From an uncultured Eubacteriales bacterium (lineage in GTDB: Bacteria > Bacillota > Clostridia > Oscillospirales > Butyricicoccaceae): DNA of 56,871 bases. The notes under the pieces were generated by a model that had not been told where the DNA came from, searched no databases, and worked only from the letters and a program-made list of their open reading frames with translations. The DNA lies in NCBI GenBank assembly GCA_910585875.1, contig CAJUIK010000002.1:39850-96720 (forward strand), read 5' to 3'. Numbering within the stretch: the first letter of the stretch is position 1; each line of letters begins with the position of its first letter. Positions 50,685 through 56,871 of the stretch are shown here, one piece after another. The position numbers and the translations under genes were made by a program.

Positions 50685-50834
50685 GAGAAAAGCCGCGCAA
50701 CCGCTGTAAATAGGCGTGGAATGGGAACAGACGAGGGCCTTTTGCGCCGAGGATAAGCGGGGGCGCCGCGCCGTACAGGCAGATAAAACAAAAACTGGGG
50801 CGCCGCCATTTCCTTTTTTGAATAATTTTAGGAA

Positions 50835-50863
50835 TTGCTTTTTCCCGCGAAATCGTTCATAAT
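50835..50863 (+). promoter_or_regulatory. Candidate sigma-A promoter of the flgB operon
   Basis: TTGCTT (50835-50840), a 17-base spacer and CATAAT (50858-50863), about 205 bases before flgB. Confidence 0.6.
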
Positions 50864-51067
50864 GTTATATAGTGCGATAGATTATCTTTTCGAGGCCCTG
50901 GTTTCTCTTTCGCGCAATCTGCCGGGCTGGTTTTTATGGGAATGGAACAGCCGGTTGGAGAATATCTTGTACTGTCGCGGAGGGAGCGGGGAATCTTGTT
51001 GTAAAAGCGCGGCGCGGCCGCAATTTGCGCTTGCCAGCCAGCTAAACCAGATGAAAAGGAGCAGAGT

Positions 51068-51454
51068 ATGGATCTTTTATCTAGTAATTCAATGGTAATG
51101 CTCGAAAAATCGATGAATTTTCTTTGGACAAAACAAGCCGCCCTTTCGGATAATATTTCTAATTCGGAGACGCCCAATTACAAACCGAAGGTAGTAACGT
51201 TTGAAGAAAACCTGCGGGATAAACTGAACCAAGCCGCCGCCGGCCCCCAAGCCAAACAAAATATTCGGCAGCTGCTGGATCAGGCGGAATTTGCCGTGGT
51301 CGAACCCCAGGAATCCACCAGAATGGACGACAACGGCGTCAACGTCACCGAGCAGATGGTGGAAATGATACGGAATTCCTATCAGCTCCAGTATGTGTAC
51401 GGCAGCATCAGTTCCAATCTGAATATCTTGCGCATGGCCGTGCGCGGGCAATAA
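51068..51454 (+). CDS. flgB: Flagellar basal-body rod protein FlgB
   Basis: A 128-residue proximal rod subunit. Conserved features are MNFLWTKQAALSDNISNSETPNYKPK near the N-terminus (rod motif ANxxTPxYK) and the C-terminal helix VNVTEQMVEMIRNSYQLQYVYGSISSNLNILRMAV. AAAAGGAGCAG lies before the ATG. It is the first gene of the basal-body and export operon reaching the window edge. Confidence 0.95.
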   Translation: MDLLSSNSMVMLEKSMNFLWTKQAALSDNISNSETPNYKPKVVTFEENLRDKLNQAAAGPQAKQNIRQLLDQAEFAVVEPQESTRMDDNGVNVTEQMVEMIRNSYQLQYVYGSISSNLNILRMAVRGQ

Positions 51455-51472
51455 GGCGGGAGGCAATAGGTT

Positions 51473-51937
51473 ATGGCTTTTCTAAGCACTGTCAATATCA
51501 TCGGCTCCGGCCTAACGGCTCAGCAGCTCCGGCTGGACGTCGTATCGGAAAATATCACAAACTCCAACACCACGCGGGTGGAAAACGGCGAGGGGTCTTA
51601 TCGCCGCAAGACGGTGGTGTTTGAAGCCATGTCTGGAAAAGACAATTTCCGGGCCGCCATGGCCCGGGCCGCTGCGGGTCTGGCGCCAAATAAGGGATAT
51701 GAAACCGCCGGCGGCGTGCGGGTGGCCCAGATCGCCGAAGACCAATCTCCTATGAAGCTGGTATATGACCCGACCCATCCAGACGCCAACGAGCAGGGGT
51801 ATATTGAGCTGCCCAATGTGGACATGGTGAAGGAAGTCACCGACGCCATGGCGGCGACCCAGGCCTATTCCGCCAACGTGACGGCGCTGAACGCATTGAA
51901 AGCCGTTATTGCCAAGGGCCTGGAAATTGGAAAATAA
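51473..51937 (+). CDS. flgC: Flagellar basal-body rod protein FlgC
   Basis: A 154-residue proximal rod subunit with IIGSGLTAQQLRLDVVSENITNSNTTR-type pattern at the start (residues 7-33), a central PMKLVYDPTHPDANEQGYIELPNVDMVKE block and a C-terminal helix (DAMAATQAYSANVTALNALKAV). The region between residues 35 and 90 carries the variable domain. It follows flgB by 18 bases. Confidence 0.95.
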   Translation: MAFLSTVNIIGSGLTAQQLRLDVVSENITNSNTTRVENGEGSYRRKTVVFEAMSGKDNFRAAMARAAAGLAPNKGYETAGGVRVAQIAEDQSPMKLVYDPTHPDANEQGYIELPNVDMVKEVTDAMAATQAYSANVTALNALKAVIAKGLEIGK

Positions 51938-51962
51938 TTAAACGAAGGAGCGTTTGACTGAG

Positions 51963-52265
51963 ATGATTACGCCGATTGAAGGGCTCAACGCCATTGCGTC
52001 TGTAAATGGCAATCAAAAAGTTGAAAAGCCCCGGGAATATGACGGGAATTTTTTCACCTCCATTTTCCAATCTGCGATACAGAATGTAAAAGACACGGAC
52101 GCGGAGGTCGTGCAGACCCAATATCTGCTTGCGACGGGCCAGTTGGATAATCCGGCGGCCACTAGTATCGCCTCTACCAAGAATGAGATCGCGGTCAGCC
52201 TGCTGATTCAGCTGCGCAACAAGGCGCTGGACGCCTATTCGGAGCTGACCAGGCTCAGCATCTGA
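51963..52265 (+). CDS. fliE: Flagellar hook-basal body complex protein FliE
   Basis: A 100-residue protein joining the MS ring to the rod. It is helical, with FFTSIFQSAIQNVKDTDAEVVQTQYLLATGQLDNP and a C-terminal AVSLLIQLRNKALDAYSELTRLSI pattern. ATG 51963 is used, with AAGGAG 12 bases upstream; a TTG at 51954 is only three bases from that site. It follows flgC by 25 bases. Confidence 0.9.
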   Translation: MITPIEGLNAIASVNGNQKVEKPREYDGNFFTSIFQSAIQNVKDTDAEVVQTQYLLATGQLDNPAATSIASTKNEIAVSLLIQLRNKALDAYSELTRLSI

Positions 52266-52330
52266 GTTTTGTCCAAACAGTATTGCGGCGCAGGCGGGAA
52301 AAGCTTGTCTCGCCGCGCCGCCGCAGCCTT

Positions 52331-52358
52331 GTAAAAACGCCCCTTGCAGGCGTTTTTG
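52331..52358 (+). terminator. Terminator-like hairpin between fliE and fliF
   Basis: AAAAACGCC (52333-52341) pairs with GGCGTTTTT (52349-52357). Since fliF follows 43 bases on, it may only thin the transcript. Confidence 0.65.
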
Positions 52359-52400
52359 TCATGCGGTATCACAGATTGGGGAGCTGGGGAATGATAGAGG

Positions 52401-54071
52401 TTGAATGAGAAAGTAAAGTCCTATCTGGACAAAGGAAAAGCGGCCCTGGGCAAGGTGTCGAAGAAAATATGGATCATCGCGGCCGTAGCCATCGTGCTGA
52501 TCGCTGCGGGGCTCACCATATTTCTCAATAACCGGCCTTACGAAGTGTTGGTAACGGGCTCCAACAACACAGAGCTGAGCGCGATTATGTCCTGGCTGGA
52601 TTCCCAGGGGTACCGGGATTACCGGCTGGAAGGGGACACGATTTTGGCGCCCGCCTCCCAGGCGGCCAACATGAAGGCCCGGATGCTGATGGCGGGTTAT
52701 CCGCAAACAGGTTATAATTATTCTACATATTATGACCATGTGAGCGGGCTTTCTACAGAGTCCGAGCGGAACAACGCCTATATCCACGATTTGCAGGATC
52801 GGATGGGCGCGGTTATCCGCAGCCTGGAAGGCGTCAAAGACGCCCAAGTGTTTATCACGCAGGGGGAAAACCGCTCTTTTGTGCTGGACGACGGCAACGT
52901 GACGGCGGCTTCCGCCTCGGTGATGGTGACGATGGGCTCCAGCCAGAAGCTCTCTAACCAGCAGGCAGCGGCCATCCGCGCGCTGATCAGCCGGGGAGTC
53001 AAGGGCCTTCAGGTCGATTCCGTCGAAATCATTGACAACTGGGGCAACCGGTACGGCGCCTCGGGCGTCACGGCGGACGACGAAGCTTCGGCCCTGAAAA
53101 TCCGGCTGGAGGAAGAGTACGAAAATAAAATCCGCACGGAAATCATGCAGATGCTCACCGCCGTTTACGGCGAGGACAACGTGCGCGCCACCGTCAACTG
53201 CACGGTGGAGGTGAGCAACAGCACCATCGACCAGCGGGACGTCTATCTGCCCGAGTGGGCCAACGAAGGCGAAACCAACGGCGCGGGCATCATCGGCAGC
53301 CGCATTTACAGCTATATCTGGGACGACGAAGGCGAAGGAACGGTGGGCGGCACTGTGGGAACCACCACCAACTCGGACCTGCCTACCACGGTGGAGCGGG
53401 AGCCGGGCGTCGAGGGGGATGAAACCCGCCGGGAAGGCCACGGCCAGATCGATTACGACAACCCGACCAAAGAAACCCACACTGTCCGCACCGCCGCTTA
53501 CCTGACTGATTGCAGCGTCACTGTGACCATCAACTCCACCACGGCGGGGGACGTGAATCTGGACGAAATCCGAAATCACATTGCTGTGGCGGCCAACATC
53601 GTGCCCCGGGCCACGGAGGAGATGACGGCGGAGCAATATCTGGCCAGCAAGGTCTCCGTTTTGGCCCAGCCCTTCTACGGCAGCCAGACTGAAGACGAGA
53701 ACGCCGGCGGATCCAATATCCTCAGCGGCGTGCCCGATTGGGTTGTTTACGCGGCGGCGGCCGGCCTGCTGCTCTTCATTCTGCTGTTGGCGATCATTCT
53801 TATCATATCCAAAAAGCGGAAGAAAAAGCAGGAGCAGGAAGAGGCGGAAGCCGCAGCGGAACTGGAGCAAGAGGGCGAGCTCACGCTGGCCGAATCGCTG
53901 GCTGAGGCCGGGTTGCCCCAGGGCGAGCCGATGGGCGCCGACGTGATGAATATCCACACAGAGAGAAGCCTGGAGTTGCGCAAGGATATCCGGCAGTTTG
54001 CCGACGAGAATCCCGAAGTGGCGGCCCAGATGCTCAAATCTTGGCTGAAGGGAGAGGACGACGATGGCTGA
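52401..54071 (+). CDS. fliF: Flagellar MS-ring protein FliF
   Basis: A 556-residue membrane protein forming the MS ring. An N-terminal helix (IWIIAAVAIVLIAAGLTIFL), ring-building motifs (YEVLVTGSNNTELSAIMSWL, then ERNNAYIHDLQDRMGAVIRSLEGVKDAQVFI in parts), and a second transmembrane helix at about 450-472 are present. The cytoplasmic tail binds FliG. The start is TTG at 52401: the nearby ATGs at 52391 and 52405 run into stops, and GGGGA lies ten bases upstream. It overlaps fliG by eight bases. Confidence 0.93.
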   Translation: MNEKVKSYLDKGKAALGKVSKKIWIIAAVAIVLIAAGLTIFLNNRPYEVLVTGSNNTELSAIMSWLDSQGYRDYRLEGDTILAPASQAANMKARMLMAGYPQTGYNYSTYYDHVSGLSTESERNNAYIHDLQDRMGAVIRSLEGVKDAQVFITQGENRSFVLDDGNVTAASASVMVTMGSSQKLSNQQAAAIRALISRGVKGLQVDSVEIIDNWGNRYGASGVTADDEASALKIRLEEEYENKIRTEIMQMLTAVYGEDNVRATVNCTVEVSNSTIDQRDVYLPEWANEGETNGAGIIGSRIYSYIWDDEGEGTVGGTVGTTTNSDLPTTVEREPGVEGDETRREGHGQIDYDNPTKETHTVRTAAYLTDCSVTVTINSTTAGDVNLDEIRNHIAVAANIVPRATEEMTAEQYLASKVSVLAQPFYGSQTEDENAGGSNILSGVPDWVVYAAAAGLLLFILLLAIILIISKKRKKKQEQEEAEAAAELEQEGELTLAESLAEAGLPQGEPMGADVMNIHTERSLELRKDIRQFADENPEVAAQMLKSWLKGEDDDG

Positions 54072-55143
54072 TACCGCGACGGCGGCGGCAGAGGCCCGGG
54101 CGGTTACCGCCCAGCTGGACTCCAAGCCGAAGCCCAAGCCCTCTGACAGCCTGACAGGCCCCCAAAAGGCGGCGGCGGTGATCGTCGCCTTGGGCGCCGA
54201 AAAGGCCTCCCAGCTCTATAAATATATGGAACCGGAGGACGTGGAGCAGCTGACCATCGAAGTGGCGAAGCTGGGGTTCCTGGATTCAGAGCTGACAGAG
54301 GACGTGCTGAACGACTATTATAAAATGTGCATTTCCAACAAGGCGGTGACGGAGGGCGGCTTGGAATACGCCCGGGCCGTGTTGGAAAAGGCCTATGGGC
54401 CCCAGACGGCGGAAGAGCTGCTGGGCAAGGTGACCAAGACCCTGAAAAACAGGCAGTTCTCCTTTATGGATAAGGCAGACGTCAAATCCATGTTCTCGGC
54501 CCTGCAAAACGAGCGGGCTCAGACCATCGCCCTTGTGCTGGCCCATGTGGACGCCGACAAAGCCGCCGGCGTGGTGGCCCAGCTGGACGGCCCCCGGCAG
54601 GTTCAGGTGGTGGAGAGCATGGCCAAGCTGGACAGCGTTTCCCCTGCGGCGGTGAAGATCGTGGAGGCGGAAATGCGCAACAAATTCTCCAATATCGTCA
54701 CCAGCACCAACGTCAAGGTGGGCGGCATTGATTATGTGGCCGACGTGATGAACAGTTTGGACCGCTCCAGCGAAAAGAATATCTTCGACGGCATCGCCAC
54801 TTACGACCAGGAACTGGCGGACGAAATCCGCAAGCGTATGTTCGTCTTCGAGGACATCATCACCATGGACGACCGCTCTGTCCAACGCTTTGTGCGGGAT
54901 TGCGACCCGAGAGACCTGGTGCTGGCCCTCAAGGCCGCCAACGAAGAGGTTTCCAACAAGCTGCTTACCAATATGTCCTCCCGCATGGCTCAGAGCATCC
55001 GGGACGATTTGGAGATCACGACCAACGTCCGCATGAAGGACGTGGAAGAGGCTCAGCAGCGCATTGTGGATATCATCCGCGGCCTGGAGGAAAACAACGA
55101 GATCATCATCCTGAAGGGCGGAAAGGACGATATCATTGCCTAA
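54064..55143 (+). CDS. fliG: Flagellar motor switch protein FliG
   Basis: A 359-residue rotor protein that meets the stator. It shows LTGPQKAAAVIVALGAEKASQLYKYMEPEDVEQL near the start, the middle EHPQ-like region is diverged (VVAQLDGPRQVQVVESMAKL), and the C-terminal torque helix carries DDRSVQRFVRDCDPRDLVLALK. About 25 extra Ala/Lys/Pro residues precede the usual N-terminus. Confidence 0.94.
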   Translation: MADTATAAAEARAVTAQLDSKPKPKPSDSLTGPQKAAAVIVALGAEKASQLYKYMEPEDVEQLTIEVAKLGFLDSELTEDVLNDYYKMCISNKAVTEGGLEYARAVLEKAYGPQTAEELLGKVTKTLKNRQFSFMDKADVKSMFSALQNERAQTIALVLAHVDADKAAGVVAQLDGPRQVQVVESMAKLDSVSPAAVKIVEAEMRNKFSNIVTSTNVKVGGIDYVADVMNSLDRSSEKNIFDGIATYDQELADEIRKRMFVFEDIITMDDRSVQRFVRDCDPRDLVLALKAANEEVSNKLLTNMSSRMAQSIRDDLEITTNVRMKDVEEAQQRIVDIIRGLEENNEIIILKGGKDDIIA

Positions 55144-56014
55144 TATTTTCAAGCGCTTTATGGAGCCCAAGGCTGTGCCCTACCAGCTGCCGAACGCCTT
55201 GGATCTGGAAGTGACGGAGGAGGACGACTTTATCCCCTTAGGGGAGGAAGGGTTCCCCGCCGCCGGTGAAGAGAGCTTGGAGCAGCTGGAGGAAGAGAAT
55301 GAAGCAGAGGCGCCGCCGGCCTCGGAGGAAGAGGAGCCGGAGGCCGCTGAAGAAAACCCAGTGCAATATGCCCAGGTTCAGGCGGATATGATTCTGGAGG
55401 ACGCCCGCCGCCAGGCGGAACAGCTGCTGGAAGAGGCCCGGGCCCAGGCGGAGGAGCAGATCGCCCAGGCCAAAGAGGCCGCCCGGGCCGAAGGCAGGCA
55501 GGAGGGCTACGCCCAGGGCCTGACCCAGGCGATGGAGGAAGGCGCTCGGGCCCGGGAAGAACAGGCCGTCGTCCTTCAGGAGCAGGTGGCCCAGTTCCTG
55601 GAGAAAGCGGGCGCCGAACTGGACCGGCAGATGGACCAGAGCGTGGGCGACCTGCGGGATTTGGCGCTGGCTGTGGCCGAAAAGGTCGTTAGCGTCAGCC
55701 TGAAGAGCAGCGGCGACGTCATCGGCCGCATGATTCAAGCGGCCATTGACAAAAAGAAACGGCGGGAATGGGTGCATATTTATATCGCCGAATGCGACGC
55801 AAAACGGCTGACCCAAGCGCCCGCTCCCCTGATGACGGCGCTGACCGCCCTTTCCGACCGGGTGCGGGTCATCCCCATGGCGGGGGACGAATCGGGCACT
55901 TGTATTGTGGAGATGCCCGACGAGATCATCGACGCCAGCGCCGCCACCCAACTGAGCAACATCCGAACGCTGTTGATGGACGCCGCCTCGGGCAGAAACG
56001 GCGGCCTGTTTTAG
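55136..56014 (+). CDS. fliH: Flagellar assembly protein FliH
   Basis: A 292-residue regulator of the export ATPase FliI. After an acidic N-terminal part (about 30-80) comes a long coiled coil with the GxxxG-like run of Ala/Glu/Gln (about 85-150), then the FliH/V-ATPase-E-like C-terminal domain (DLALAVAEKVVSVSLKSS). The TTG at 55136 is chosen, with GGAAAGGA eight bases upstream and an eight-base overlap with fliG; ATG 55160 is an alternative. Confidence 0.88.
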   Translation: MPNIFKRFMEPKAVPYQLPNALDLEVTEEDDFIPLGEEGFPAAGEESLEQLEEENEAEAPPASEEEEPEAAEENPVQYAQVQADMILEDARRQAEQLLEEARAQAEEQIAQAKEAARAEGRQEGYAQGLTQAMEEGARAREEQAVVLQEQVAQFLEKAGAELDRQMDQSVGDLRDLALAVAEKVVSVSLKSSGDVIGRMIQAAIDKKKRREWVHIYIAECDAKRLTQAPAPLMTALTALSDRVRVIPMAGDESGTCIVEMPDEIIDASAATQLSNIRTLLMDAASGRNGGLF

Positions 56015-56025
56015 GAGATAAACCC

Positions 56026-56871
56026 ATGTCTGTATTCCGGCAGATGATTCGTCAGGTGCAGAACGCAGAGGCGTACAGCCTGACGGGAAAAATTGAAAAC
56101 ATCGTGGGAATGTCCATCGAGGCTTCCGGCGGCCGGGCCGCGGTAGGCGATATCTGCCGCATTTACAACGGCGATTCCGGGGGCCAGGTGACGGCGGAAG
56201 TGGTGGGATTCAAAAACGACCATATCCTGCTGATGCCCTATTCCGATATGAACGGCATTTCCGCCGGCAACTTTGTGCGCAACACAGGCGGGCAGCTGAC
56301 CCTGCGGGTGGGCGAGTTTCTGCGGGGCCGGGTGATCAACGCCCTGGGCCAGCCCATCGACGGCAAGGCCCCCTTTGAGGAGCAGGGGAAGCTCTATTGC
56401 GTGGGCGGCTCCTATATCAACCCCCTACAAAGGCCCCCGATCCGGGAGCGGATGGAATTCGGCGTCAAAGCCATCGACGGCATGATCACCATCGGCAAAG
56501 GCCAGCGTATCGGCATCTTCGCCGGCTCGGGCGTCGGCAAGTCCACGCTGATGGGCATGATTGCCAAAAACGTCAAAGCGGATATCAACGTCATCGCCCT
56601 GGTGGGCGAACGGGGCCGCGAGGTTTTGGAATTCGTGCAAAAGGACCTGGGGGAAGAGGGCATGAAGCGCTCGATCCTGGTGGTGGCCACCTCTGACCAG
56701 CCGGCCATGCTGCGGATGAAGTGCCCCAGCGTGGCCACAGGCATTGCGGAATACTTCCGGGATCAGGGCTGCGACGTGCTGTTGATGATGGATTCGCTGA
56801 CCCGTTTCGCCATGGCTCAGCGGGAAATCGGCTTGGCCATCGGCGAGCCGCCGGTGGCCAGAGGGTACACC
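56026..56871 (+). CDS. fliI: Flagellum-specific ATPase FliI, 5' part
   Basis: The first 282 residues of the type III export ATPase; the gene runs off the right edge, still open at the last base. Walker A is AGSGVGKST (residues 166-174), Walker B is VLLMMDSLTRFAMAQREI, and RGREVLEF and the catalytic Glu of VGERGRE are in place. The N-terminal beta barrel (about 15-90) is complete. TTAGGAGATAA precedes the ATG by four to five bases, 11 bases after fliH. Confidence 0.95.
   Translation, partial: MSVFRQMIRQVQNAEAYSLTGKIENIVGMSIEASGGRAAVGDICRIYNGDSGGQVTAEVVGFKNDHILLMPYSDMNGISAGNFVRNTGGQLTLRVGEFLRGRVINALGQPIDGKAPFEEQGKLYCVGGSYINPLQRPPIRERMEFGVKAIDGMITIGKGQRIGIFAGSGVGKSTLMGMIAKNVKADINVIALVGERGREVLEFVQKDLGEEGMKRSILVVATSDQPAMLRMKCPSVATGIAEYFRDQGCDVLLMMDSLTRFAMAQREIGLAIGEPPVARGYT

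Noticed and set aside
50685..50815. A c-di-GMP-I riboswitch upstream of flgB, as in C. difficile
   Set aside because: The conserved GEMM blocks (GCAAACC and GACGCAAAGCC) are not present on the plus strand.

Overview
The window reads like the chromosome of an anaerobic, motile, Gram-positive Clostridia-type bacterium (Oscillospiraceae/Ruminococcaceae-like; inferred). Support comes from a glycine reductase subunit (GrdD), three S-layer-homology (SLH) proteins, citrate lyase genes, a lysine riboswitch, and a B. subtilis-like flagellar order that includes FliW/CsrA. Most of the window is GC-rich with strong Shine-Dalgarno sites. One AT-rich stretch (about 15.85-17.84 kb) stands apart as an acquired, decaying island.

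Left part (1-15.8 kb): the 3' end of grdD; an SLH surface protein behind two GTATAC-centred palindromes; an RluA-type pseudouridine synthase on the minus strand; and a lysine-riboswitch operon (APC permease, YtcJ-like amidohydrolase, M55 D-aminopeptidase-like protein). A chemoreceptor gene with an in-frame TAA follows, then a run of small co-directional genes (ArsC/Spx-like, DUF896, DUF3592-like, dCTP deaminase, two unknowns, Nudix hydrolase, esterase with an extra C-terminal domain).

Island (15.85-17.84 kb): two broken minus-strand genes, an Mrr-type restriction endonuclease with a coiled-coil tail and a HEPN-type protein, plus a truncated HTH fragment and an imperfect inverted repeat. The reconstructed Mrr-HEPN pair looks like a two-gene defence operon that has lost its reading frames.

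Metabolic part (17.84-25.9 kb): a sigma-A promoter drives citD-citE-citF, then citC and a fused citX-citG. A cysteine desulfidase/UPF0597 gene with its own consensus promoter, a membrane-anchored HIRAN protein and an unknown gene follow. Acetyl-phosphate from glycine reductase and acetate from citrate lyase would both feed fermentative energy metabolism.

Motility part (26-56.9 kb): minus-strand operon flgM-flgN-flgK-flgL-DUF6470-fliW-csrA-yjfB-SprA-like, and minus-strand cheA-cheW-cheR-cheB, each preceded by a sigma-28-like promoter. On the plus strand lie a FliK-like gene, an FlhB C-terminal homologue, a PilZ gene, two very large SLH proteins, a second PilZ gene, and then flgB-flgC-fliE-fliF-fliG-fliH-fliI running off the right edge. 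FlgK and FlgL are both enlarged by internally duplicated segments. Placing two SLH giants between PilZ (c-di-GMP receptor) genes inside the flagellar locus suggests a link between motility and cell-surface state (inference).
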